DNA of 64,000 nucleotides. Origin: Chloropicon primus (taxonomy: Eukaryota; Chlorophyta; Chloropicophyceae; Chloropicales; Chloropicaceae). Made by a program: the position numbers and the translations under genes. Location: contig CP060757.1 in the NCBI GenBank assembly GCA_023205875.1, positions 496,001-560,000 on the forward strand, written 5' to 3'. The notes under the pieces were generated by a model, which saw only the letters and a list, made by a program, of their open reading frames with translations, was not told the DNA's origin and searched no databases. Shown one piece after another: positions 43,304 through 52,163 of this stretch (its first letter is position 1; the number at the start of each line of letters is the position of its first letter).

Positions 43304-46246
43304 ATGGGTTGCGCTTCGAGTAAGCCCACCGTGGTGGAGACCAAGACCAAAGTTGAGGAAGATGACCCAATAAAGGAGGAGGAGAACGACAAGGTCCCAC
43401 CGCTGAAGAGAGAGAAGAAGAAGAGTAAAAGAATTTCTTTGTATGGTCGGGCAAAGAGGCTCAGGAGAAAGGGTGTGTCTGCCGAGTCTGAGCAAAAGAG
43501 GAAGGAGAGGAAGGTCGGTAGCATAGTATTCGAAGAGGATGACGCGCCCTTGCAGACGTACGAGAAGGACGAGAGCGTCATCAAGACGATGGAGGCCGCC
43601 CTCAAGAACCATTTCCTCTTTGCCAACATGACCGACGTCCTCCTGAGGGAGCTCGTGATGTGCTTCGAGAGGGAGGAGTTCCTGTCAGGGGACGTCATCC
43701 TCGAGCAAGGGGCTGAGTCGACCAAGGAGGACAAGATGTATCTGGTCCACGAAGGAACGGTAGAGATCTTCATAGACGCAAAGAAGAACGAAATAGAGAT
43801 GCCGCAGACGTACACACTGTCCGTGGACGCCAAGGACGAGCCCGAGGATGACCCCGAAGAGAAGAAGAAGAAGGTGAAGAGGTCGAAATTCAAGTCGCAG
43901 CTCCTCGTCATCAACTCGGCCCAAGGGAAGACAAAGGTAGCAGAAAAGGGTCCAGGAGAGATATTCGGTGACATCGCTTTGCTGTTCGCCGGGCCAAGGT
44001 CGGCCTCTGTTCACGCGCAGTCCGAGGACCTGGTTCTCTTTTCTCTGAATAGGAGAGCCTTCACGAAACTCGTCGTGAAGAACTCTGGAGGCACGGAGAG
44101 CATTAGGTTCCTGAGGGAGATTCCTCTTTTGCACACCCTTTCTGACAACACCCTTGGCGAGCTCTCGAATAGAATGATCATAGAGAAGCACAACCACAGG
44201 GATGTTGTGATAGAGGCAGGCGGAGTCGGAGACAGTCTGCTCATCATAGAAAGTGGGCACGTGGTAGTGAGAAAAGACTTGCCCGATGGGTCTCAGATCG
44301 AGGTCATGCGCTACGGAAGAGGTGAATTCATCGGAGAAAGGTCGCTGATGACAGGCCAGATTAGAACGGCGGACTGCGTGGCGGAGGGCGATGTGCAGAT
44401 TCTCAAGCTCATGAAGGAGGACTTCCTGGTGATGAAGCCTTTGATTCACGACATTATGAAGGAGCACATGATCTTCACAGGCTTGAAGGACATGCCCCTC
44501 ACGACGGACTTGACTGAGGACCAGATCGAGGTCATCGTCCCACTGTTCGAGGAGGACCATTACATGGAGGGAGACGAGGTTTTGCTGACCGGAGACAAGT
44601 CAGACAAGGTGTACATTGTGGAATCCGGTGAGATAGAGGGCGTCTCCAGCAGCGGAGAAATGACAAAGAAGCTTGCGTTCGACTATTTCTCGGAAAACAG
44701 CATTCTGGACACGACGACGTCTGACATCACTTACACCGTCAAGTCGGACAACGCCGTGTGCTTTTGCTTGCATAGGGAGGACTTCGAGGACAAGCTCGGG
44801 CGACTCGAGACGGTGATCAGAAACAACTCCTTGATGGCGAAGCTGAGGAAGTCTCCTGCCCTTGCTGTCCTTTCCGAGTCAGAGCTGGAGAGTCTGCAGA
44901 CTGATTTCCAGAGAGAAGTGTACGAGGATGGAGAAGTTATTGTAAAACAAGGCGAGAAGGGTGAGAAGTTCTACATCCTGCTGGAAGGAGAGGTCGTGGT
45001 AACCAAGGAAGACAAGAAAGCGAAGACTATCACGGAGGTCGTGAGACTTAGTGAGGGAGATCAGTTTGGGGAGAGGGCTTTGCTGTTTTCGGAGACCAGG
45101 GCAGCCAATGTGATCGCATCCAAGGAGCCGACAATTGTATTAGCACTTAGTCGAGACGCTTTCGAAGCAAAATTGGGTAGTCTCAAGGAGATTATGGAGG
45201 CCGAGGTGAAGGCACAGGAAGCGAAGTCCAAGGAAGTGGCAGTCCGTTTCTGTGATCTTGAATTGGCAAAGGTATTGGGTTCTGGACAGTTTGGAAGCGT
45301 TTGCGTCTGCAAGCAGAAGTACACTGGCCATCTTTATGCTCTCAAGAAAATTCCGAAGAACATGGTCATTAGCCTGGGGCAGTTTGACCACGTGGAGAAC
45401 GAGCGAGACGTGATGACCAAGTGCCAGAGTCCCTTCCTGGTGAGGCTCTACAGAGCCTTCCACGACTACGAGAACCTTTTCATGGTCCTCGAGCTCGTGC
45501 CGGGTGGAGAGCTCTTCCATCTCTTGGACTTGGAAGGAAGGTTCACCGAGTCGGCTGTGAAGTTCTTTGCTGCCAGTGTAATCCTTGGGTTCAGGGCAAT
45601 GCACTCTCAAGGCATAGTGTACAGAGACCTGAAGCCCGAGAACTTGCTGCTTGATGCTGAGGGGTACCTGAAGATATGCGATTTTGGATTTGCGAAGCAC
45701 GTCGGAAGTGGCAAGACCTTTACTTTCTGTGGCACGCCAGATTATCAGGCGCCAGAGATCATCAAGAGGGTGGGTCACTCTTATGCGGCGGACTACTGGG
45801 CGCTTGGTGTGCTGATATATGAGCTCATGATAGGAGATGCCCCCTTTACCCCCGAGGACGATGACCCAAGGGGAACCTACAAGAACATCTTGCAAGGAAA
45901 CTTCAAGATTCCGACCTGGATCTCTAACCAAGCGGCTGACATCATTGCCAAGCTGCTGACTCAGGCTCCAGAGAAGCGCCTTGGGTGCGGAAGGAATGGA
46001 ATAAAGGAAATCATGCAGCATCCTTGGTTCCGTGGCTTTGACTGGGCCAAGCTGGAAAGGAGGAAGATGACCCCACCTATCAAACCTCAGATGGCGGATG
46101 AGTTTGACCTCTCCAACTTTGAGGAGGTGGAAGACGATTCTGAGTACACAAGGCTCGCAGTGAAAGAGGACTCGGAGATGCTTCAGAGGTGCCTCCAAGA
46201 CGAGAAGCTGTGGGAGAAATGGGACTCAATAGATGCTGAGACTTAA
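43304..46246 (+). CDS. cGMP-dependent protein kinase (PKG) with four cyclic-nucleotide domains
   Basis: One exon, 980 residues. It begins MGCASSK, a clear N-myristoylation and palmitoylation signal, so it is probably membrane-bound. Four CNB domains are marked by their phosphate-binding cassettes: FGDIALLFAGPRSASV (about 219), IGERSLMTGQIRTADC (342), FSENSILDTTTSDITY (462, degenerate, no arginine), FGERALLFSETRAANV (587). The AGC kinase domain follows: GSGQFGSVCV (658 on), YRDLKPEN (772 on), DFGFA (792 on), FCGTPDYQAPEI, and an AGC tail. Three good sites with a dead third one is the layout of apicomplexan PKG; Chlamydomonas-type PKGs act in cilia and mating signalling. Domain 1 has a Lys/Glu-rich insertion. 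Confidence 0.94.
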   Translation: MGCASSKPTVVETKTKVEEDDPIKEEENDKVPPLKREKKKSKRISLYGRAKRLRRKGVSAESEQKRKERKVGSIVFEEDDAPLQTYEKDESVIKTMEAALKNHFLFANMTDVLLRELVMCFEREEFLSGDVILEQGAESTKEDKMYLVHEGTVEIFIDAKKNEIEMPQTYTLSVDAKDEPEDDPEEKKKKVKRSKFKSQLLVINSAQGKTKVAEKGPGEIFGDIALLFAGPRSASVHAQSEDLVLFSLNRRAFTKLVVKNSGGTESIRFLREIPLLHTLSDNTLGELSNRMIIEKHNHRDVVIEAGGVGDSLLIIESGHVVVRKDLPDGSQIEVMRYGRGEFIGERSLMTGQIRTADCVAEGDVQILKLMKEDFLVMKPLIHDIMKEHMIFTGLKDMPLTTDLTEDQIEVIVPLFEEDHYMEGDEVLLTGDKSDKVYIVESGEIEGVSSSGEMTKKLAFDYFSENSILDTTTSDITYTVKSDNAVCFCLHREDFEDKLGRLETVIRNNSLMAKLRKSPALAVLSESELESLQTDFQREVYEDGEVIVKQGEKGEKFYILLEGEVVVTKEDKKAKTITEVVRLSEGDQFGERALLFSETRAANVIASKEPTIVLALSRDAFEAKLGSLKEIMEAEVKAQEAKSKEVAVRFCDLELAKVLGSGQFGSVCVCKQKYTGHLYALKKIPKNMVISLGQFDHVENERDVMTKCQSPFLVRLYRAFHDYENLFMVLELVPGGELFHLLDLEGRFTESAVKFFAASVILGFRAMHSQGIVYRDLKPENLLLDAEGYLKICDFGFAKHVGSGKTFTFCGTPDYQAPEIIKRVGHSYAADYWALGVLIYELMIGDAPFTPEDDDPRGTYKNILQGNFKIPTWISNQAADIIAKLLTQAPEKRLGCGRNGIKEIMQHPWFRGFDWAKLERRKMTPPIKPQMADEFDLSNFEEVEDDSEYTRLAVKEDSEMLQRCLQDEKLWEKWDSIDAET

Positions 46247-46303
46247 AAGAAAAAAAGTATACAAACATGGTAACAAATTATATAAAAGGGCTTTCGTGAT
46301 TCA

Positions 46304-47533
46304 TTACGAATTCTGCTTCATCATAAAAAGGGTCGCGTTCGGGACGAGGCCGGCTTCCTCCAGGGTCTTTCGCTCGTCGTTGTAGATCTGAGGTGGGAAG
46401 GCAGAGCGCAACACGTACTTGTCCTTGCCCCCCTTGTCCTGCCTGTGGCTGTTCAAGGCCTTCCTCACGTCCCGTATCGTTGCCCAGTACGGGAGCTTCA
46501 GCACGTACGTCTGCATGCCATCCTCTCTCTTGATCTGAATCACGGTCTTCGGCTCTTCCCGCCCTTCGTCCTCCTCTTCCTCGGAGAGGTCCTCGTCTAG
46601 CTTAGCCAGCGCTGCCATGTTCAGCTTCTGCGTGAAGAGCGAGTGGATCGCTGTCTTCTCGGGGACCACTTTCTCTTCGAGGTGGACGAGGGAGCCGATC
46701 TCCTCCCTCATTTGCACGATCTTGCCGTTTTGAATCACGGTTTTGGGGACTTTCTCCAAGAAGCTCTCCGTGGACGCCTCCTCCTCTTCCTTGTCGTCGA
46801 GATTGCCCAGCTGCCTAATGTTGGACCTCGGCTTGGGCTTGGGCTTCGAAACCACTGCTGGCTTTTCTTCCTGGACGGTGGACTGCTCGTAAGTCTGGTC
46901 GTCGTTGACGACCAAAAGTATCTTCACCCCTTCGGGATAATCTCCCTTGAGCTCCTGGGGGAAGTAGCCGTCAATCAGATCACGGATAACGAGCTGAGCC
47001 GTCTTGTCGCTGTATGGCCTGAAAGGCTTCCTGTTGAACGAGATCCCGTCCTTGAAAACCTTGAGAGTCACCCTTTCCCTCTTCTTTGCGCTCCTCTCCT
47101 CCCCCATCATCTCGTTAAGCTCCTTGACGCTCTTCTCCAGCAGTCGAATGTTTTCCTTCGGCAGGGTGATCTCTTTCCTGCTGCTACTGGCGCCCGCCCC
47201 GTTCGCCTGTCCGCCAGCTCGAGCGTCGCTGCTGCTGCTCCCACCCCATCCGCTACTCACTTTCTGACCCCCAATCCAGACCATGCCGTAATCGTTCAGG
47301 AAGGCTTTCATCTCTGCGATCTCCGCCCTCATCTCACTCACGTACTGCTTCATGCTATCGTCGCTCCTGGAACCAGGCGCATCCGTGCCCCTCTGCCCAT
47401 CTCGCAGTTGAGCCTTGAGCTCTCTTATTTCGTCATCCTTTCGCCTTATGCACTCCTTGGCCTGCTTCAGCTCCCTCTCCACCTTGTTCAGCCGAGACAG
47501 AACACTCGTGTTCAAGTTCGACCCATTCGCCAT
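46304..47533 (-). CDS. UBXN11-like protein (coiled coil, SEP, UBX)
   Basis: One exon, 409 residues. Residues 10-85 are coiled coil (LSRLNKVERELKQAKECIRR), then FLNDYGMVWIGG, a string shared with UBXN11/socius. Residues about 158-225 are a SEP domain (RVTLKVFKDGISFNRKPFRP, LVIRDLIDGYFPQELK). Residues about 328-409 are a UBX domain (TVIQIKREDGMQTYVLKLPY, FPPQIYNDERKTLEEAGLVP, NATLFMM), which binds p97/CDC48. In UBX proteins of the p47 type an FPR/FP loop contacts p97; here AFPPQIY fits. UBXN11 binds Rnd GTPases in mammals and is common in ciliated cells. It is tail to tail with PKG, 57 bp apart. Confidence 0.88.
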   Translation of the reverse strand: MANGSNLNTSVLSRLNKVERELKQAKECIRRKDDEIRELKAQLRDGQRGTDAPGSRSDDSMKQYVSEMRAEIAEMKAFLNDYGMVWIGGQKVSSGWGGSSSSDARAGGQANGAGASSSRKEITLPKENIRLLEKSVKELNEMMGEERSAKKRERVTLKVFKDGISFNRKPFRPYSDKTAQLVIRDLIDGYFPQELKGDYPEGVKILLVVNDDQTYEQSTVQEEKPAVVSKPKPKPRSNIRQLGNLDDKEEEEASTESFLEKVPKTVIQNGKIVQMREEIGSLVHLEEKVVPEKTAIHSLFTQKLNMAALAKLDEDLSEEEEDEGREEPKTVIQIKREDGMQTYVLKLPYWATIRDVRKALNSHRQDKGGKDKYVLRSAFPPQIYNDERKTLEEAGLVPNATLFMMKQNS

Positions 47534-48208
47534 CCTTCAACTCTTGACTCTCCTCGCACCCTCAACCTTCCATTCGCTCTCTTGTCCCACGCTCTTCCTC
47601 TTCCCTCCCTCTCTCCTCCTCCCTCGTCCAACACACGGAGTGGCCAAGGCCCTTCGCCCGTGTTCCAAAACCTCGGACGGTTGCTGATGTCGCCACGGGA
47701 CCCTGCCCTTGGTCTACCGTCCCGCTTCTGCCCGTCCTTGCCCTCCCTCTCTCGTCGCCCTCGTCCGCGTCCTCTCTCTCTCTCTCTCTCTCTACTTAAC
47801 AGAATACGACAACTCGAGTTTTGTAGGTTTTGTAGGACGCAGAGGAGGGGAGCGAACAAGGTTGGTGACGGGAAGAAGGTGGGAAGGGGACGCACGGATG
47901 GGCTACCGGTGGAAGCATCGTGTCGCGATCTTTCGAAAGAGCCGTCATTTGAAAGGAATGACGACGTGGTGAGGATTTGAGGAGTTTTTTTTGTCTGAAA
48001 CGAGTTCCTTTGCCTTGCTGATGCCAGCACTGCAGGAAGAGACAGAAGCAGAGAGGAGCTCGGAGGGAGGGAAAGGCCGTGCAAAGATGGCGTCTTGGTA
48101 CTCGGAGGTCTCGGTGATTGATACGTCTGTGCGCCAAATCTTGGGATTGTTGAGGTGAACGAGCCGCAGCAGTGCGCGGCGTGCTAGACGGATAAGTGTG
48201 AGGGACAG
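47534..48208. promoter_or_regulatory. Divergent promoter with second copy of the two-part motif
   Basis: CTTTCGAAAGAG at 47930-47941 and GGTGAGGATTTGAGG at 47968-47982 match the WDR83/MCM10 promoter in sequence and spacing. A CT run lies at about 47775-47793. No gene in the 675 bp. Confidence 0.55.
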
Positions 48209-48397
48209 ATGTGGAAACGAAGGAAAGTGTTTCCCCTGGGTCTGGTCTTCGCGGGGTTTTTAGGGATTGCTTGCATCGTGGGACTGGATACTTATCCGAA
48301 AATGAGTCAGGCTGTGAATTACTCGCCACCAAAGCAGCAGCTGTGCACCGTTTCGAACAGGGATCCATCAAGGTGCGTGAACATAGTTTCTGATGCT

Positions 48398-48433
<36 letters not shown>

Positions 48434-49262
48434 AAGTTCGCCCCCTCCTGACGGTTTTCTTTGACTTTTTGCTTGCAATGACAGGGGCTGCGTGGAGGTG
48501 TCCCTCATGTACAACCCGTATGGGGAGGCCTGCGTCTTCAAGGGTGGCGACCCGACCACCAAGCTCGAAGGAATCGAGATGACCAAGTACCTGAACAAGT
48601 ACGACGTGGGGGCGCAGCACACTTGCTACCACCCCAAGGACGACGTCAGCCGGATCACTTTCGCCCATCCTCCTCGACCCGAGGGCCTGCTGCTGTCCTT
48701 TACGATTCTCCTCCCGTTCGTCCTTCTCGTTCTCCTTGGCACCGTTATGCTTGGGCACAAGCCTCGACCAAAGATTGAGACTATGGTGAAGCGGACGGAG
48801 AAGCTGATCGCGAGACACGACAAGAAGACGAAGAATCTGAACGAGGACAACTTGAAGGAGATTGCGACCCTCAAGGGCAAGATCGAAAGAGAGCAGGAAA
48901 AGCGGCTGCAGTTTGTGACAGAACTGACACAGGAAAGGGCAGAGAGACTCCGGCAGTATGACGACCTCAAGGACGATTTGATTCGGGACTTCTCCCGGGT
49001 GGAGGAGAAGCTTGGCCTCGAGGACGGCGTCATCCGCAAGAGCAGTGGCCTCTTGCCGATCCCTTCGCAATACAAGGGCAAGGGGTCCCGGGAGGAGAGA
49101 AAGGGAAAAGGCGGGAAGAAGACAAAAAGTGATTTTGGTGGACTCCTCGACACTGCGAAGCAATCAAAGAGGCGGCAGTCCACGGCGCTCGACGCTGAGA
49201 GACAGAGGCAGGACGATATCTTCAAGAAGAAGCTCGCGGAACGGAGGAAAAACAGGCTCTAG
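48209..49262 (+). CDS. Two-TM protein with Cys-rich outer loop and coiled-coil tail
   Basis: Exons 48209..48372 and 48485..49262 encode 313 residues; the intron has a long CT run and a CTGAC branch site. Membrane segments are at about 9-29 (PLGLVFAGFLGIACIVG) and 122-145 (GLLLSFTILLPFVLLVLLGT). The loop between holds Cys 46, 57, 71 and 102 and a strand pattern (CVEVSLMYNPYGEACVF, LNKYDVGAQHTCYHPKD). The hairpin topology, four loop cysteines and the KYxxxxxxxCYxxP string recall BK-channel beta subunits (KCNMB); this is a weak, structural resemblance. The C-terminal 165 residues are charged coiled coil ending in a basic tail. Function unknown. Confidence 0.72.
48373..48484 (+). other. Intron of the two-TM gene with CT microsatellite
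   Basis: Starts GTGCGT, ends GACAG, with a CT run at about 48400-48432 and CTGAC at about 48447. Confidence 0.85.
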
Positions 49263-49343
49263 TAGTCGCGTGATGGGGTCGCAGAGAGACCTTTGGGTTG
49301 GTTGGGGGGTCGTTTGTATAAGAATAAGAATAACTATGTATTA

Positions 49344-50197
49344 TTAGCTTTTGTTGCTTGTTGTACAGATAGATTGCTGAGCGGCCACGAATTCCTTCAC
49401 CTTCTCCCGGACCTCTCTCAGGGAAGGAATGCAGTGCCCTTGAGGGTGCAGCACAAACGTGCTCTCCTCCTCACCAAAGGACTGGAGCAGCTCCCTGGAC
49501 CTTTGCTCCACCACGAGTTGGTCGTTCTGCCCCGAGTAGTGCAAGGAAGGCAAACCCAGCTTCACCGAAAGCAGAGAATCTGCCAGAACTGGGTCTCTGG
49601 GCACGAAACCCCCGAAGAGTATGGCAAACTTGAACTGCTCGTGGTTCTGCACCTTTTTGCTCTCGATGGCAGCACAGAGGAGTGCGCTGGCTGCTGCACC
49701 CATGCTGAACCCCAGAACGCCGTCGAATGGCCCATCCCTCTCCAAGGCTTCCTCCAGCAAACCAAGGCTCCTTTCCCAACCCTCTGCGGACTTGGGCCAG
49801 GCAAGAGAAGAAGCAGTGATGTGGACGACGACGGACAGACGAATAGTCACAGTCAGAGGAGGTTTTTCAAGTTAACAAAAGCAGAAGAGATCTGCGAGAG
49901 CTGATTGTGGTGTGGTCTTACCTTTGATTCCCTCGGCGGACCGCCTTCAGAAGCGATCCACCACCCGTAGTACGACTGATCTTCCCCTTCCTTCCCTCCG
50001 CAGCTCTTTATCTCGTTCCCCTGCAAGTCCACCTTGATCTCGTGCGGTGCGTCAAGAAATACAAGGTCGCAGTGTTTCTTCAGCGCCTTCCTCAACGCAC
50101 CCGTCCTGCTTCGAAACACCTCCGCGTTCTGAAGGTACCCGTGCAACGCCAGCACCCTCAGCTTTCGCGTCCCGCTCGCCGTACCCACAGGAACCAT
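49344..50197 (-). CDS. FSH1/OVCA2-type serine hydrolase
   Basis: Two exons (50197..49922 and 49790..49344) encode 240 residues, a usual length. The first exon opens the alpha/beta hydrolase fold (LRVLALHGYLQNAEVFRSRT, DLVFLDAPHEI, YYGWWIASEGG). The second gives DGVLGFSMGAA with nucleophile Ser 121, HYSGQNDQLV with Asp 182 and HPQGHCIP with His 211, the complete triad. OVCA2/FSH1 enzymes hydrolyse long-chain esters. Phase-0 splice joins ESK to SAEGWERSL. A run open upstream of 50197 lacks an ATG. No targeting signal seen. It is convergent with the two-TM gene. Confidence 0.9.
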
Positions 50198-50862
50198 CCT
50201 GCCCGTCCTCTCCACCCGACAACAAACTCAAACTCTGCACCACCCTGAATTCTCCACAACGCACACGGCAAATCCAAGCAATGCGCAATGCCGACGCTGA
50301 GCTCAAGAGATTCACTACTCGACTCCTCCTTCCCACCTCAACCCCGGCACCCTCCTCTCGCAATCTCAATCTCAATCTCAATCTCTCTCTCTCTCTGTCT
50401 GTCCTCACCACAACGCCTCTTCCCTCGAGCGACGAGTCCAACGAAAGATCACGAAACGAAGATTCCGTTCGTGTCCTCCTCTCCCCCTCCCCCTCCCCTT
50501 CACCTCCGCCCTTGGCGATCGATCGATCCCTCTCCCTCTCCTCTCTCTCTCTCTCTCTCTCTCAGCTGCTGGTTGGTTCCCTTCTAGAGAGGAGAGTCTT
50601 GTGGCGAGGTGGCGAGTAAAGAGGTGAGGTTTTCGTCCTCGATGGAGGGCGAGGGCGAGGGCGAGGGCGTTGGGAGGGCGCGCAGGCGGCTGGAGAGAAA
50701 CTTTATCTTTCGATTCGACCGCTCGCTCGCTCGAAAGGGTTTCGTTTCGTTTGGTTCTCGTTTTTGAAACTGAACGAGTTTGTTTTTGTTTTTGTTTTTC
50801 CTTTGGGTCAACAGCCATAGCCTGGACGAGTGCGAGGAGGAAGTGGAGCTGCGGAGAGAGGT
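50198..50862. other. Divergent intergenic region
   Basis: 665 bp between the hydrolase and EAF6 genes with CT runs (about 50382-50400 and 50536-50565), GAGGGC repeats (50645-50670) and TTTTTG repeats (about 50777-50800). No gene seen. Confidence 0.5.
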
Positions 50863-51456
50863 ATGGGGAAGCCTGACATTGCGTCCCTGGCGGTGGAGTA
50901 CCTGCAAGGCAGGATACAGAGTGCCAAGCTAGAAATAGGGAAGATCGAAAAGAAGATTTACGACGCAGAGGCAGAATACTTTTCGAGCGAGTCGAGCCAG
51001 ATGGGAACCCTTCTCAAGGTATGTGCGACGAGCTCGCGGGGTGGAGACGTGGGCTTGTGCCTTTGTGAGAATTTCCTGCGCGGGAAAGACACTGACGCGC
51101 CGAGGATTTTCCTGCTTTCCTTTTCTCTCTCTCTCTCTCTCTATCTATCTCCTGCTTTTCTGGGGTGCTGCTTCATCAATCAACAGGGTTACGAGGGCTT
51201 CCTGTCGTCAAAGGACAACTTAAGGAAGCGCGCGAGGACATTTAAGATCGAGGACAGACTCTTCTCTCTGTCTTCGCGCACCTCGCCGGCCGCCAAGGAG
51301 GAGGAGCGCGCGCTGGACGAGCACCAAAACTCAAAACGTGACAGAGACGAGGGTGGCTTGAGCAGAAGCAGGTCCTCGAGCAAGCTAGTAAAGAGGGCTC
51401 GCTCGAACAGAGAGTTCAAGCGCTCAAGCACGAACGATGGCATAGGCCGGTACTGA
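50863..51456 (+). CDS. EAF6: EAF6/MEAF6, histone acetyltransferase complex subunit
   Basis: Exons 50863..51018 and 51187..51456 encode 141 residues. LEIGKIEKKIYDAEAEYFSS, QMGTLLKGYEGFLSS and FKIEDRLFSLSSRTSPAAKE match the EAF6 family, where a coiled coil is followed by G-[WF]-[DE] and a DRLFS.SS motif. EAF6 is a small subunit of NuA4/TIP60 and MOZ-type acetyltransferase complexes. The C-terminal 60 residues are Ser/Arg-rich and not conserved. The 168-nt intron is phase 0, divisible by three and free of stops, so its retention would give a longer continuous protein; the family match proves that removal is the normal form. Confidence 0.88.
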   Translation: MGKPDIASLAVEYLQGRIQSAKLEIGKIEKKIYDAEAEYFSSESSQMGTLLKVCATSSRGGDVGLCLCENFLRGKDTDAPRIFLLSFSLSLSLYLSPAFLGCCFINQQGYEGFLSSKDNLRKRARTFKIEDRLFSLSSRTSPAAKEEERALDEHQNSKRDRDEGGLSRSRSSSKLVKRARSNREFKRSSTNDGIGRY

Positions 51457-52163
51457 ATAGGTCGAAAGAAGGGCGTCGCACGTCCTTCTTTCCAAGGAAA
51501 GGAAGGAAGCAAAGCAACCACAACCTTTGACCTTTGTTGACGAGTCCTTCCTAGCCTCGCAGCTCTTACCGTCTTCTGGTCGCGGTCGTTGTACACTAGA
51601 ATTATTTCAATTTGTTTGGACACGCCGGCACACTCGGCTTGGGTGTCTCCTCCTCGCTTGTTATATAGTTCCACTTGTATACTTCTCCCCTTGCTCTGCT
51701 GCTGAGATCTATCTATTTATGTCTGCCTCGCATCACCCGCGTCGTTCTCCGCACCCAACAAGCGGAACGAACCAACACGTCACTGCCACTTCGCGCATCC
51801 CCCACCGTGGTCAACCAAGCAACCATCCATTGTCCATTGTCCATCCATGAAGTCGTCTGCCCCTCCCTCTCCCTCGCTAATCTAAGAGATTGGATGGATG
51901 GCTCACAGCAAGCTCGAGCTCTGCAGCAGGCCAAGACACAGAGACGACTCGGAGCCCTGAGGCTGGGGAGAACGAGGCGGGGAAGGCAGCGAGTCCGCAA
52001 GGTTTGTGGTCGACTTGGGTGCTCGGCAGTGTCCCAGGTGGACGGGTGGTGGGCGCTTAGCGTAGCTGCACTGGTGGCTTGCAGCATCACGACATTCGCT
52101 CCTCCTACGCGTAGTGCAGCTAGGCGTGTTTCGTTGAGGGGGTGAGCAGGAGGCGGTCTCGCG
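51457..52163. other. Intergenic region with an 83-codon open frame
   Basis: An ATG at 51894 opens 83 codons ending at 52145 with a hydrophobic stretch (WALSVAALVACSITTF). It is in the same frame as the CBM20 gene, from which a single TGA at 52143 and 18 bp separate it. It may be an upstream open frame or noncoding leader. Nothing else in the 707 bp. Confidence 0.4.
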
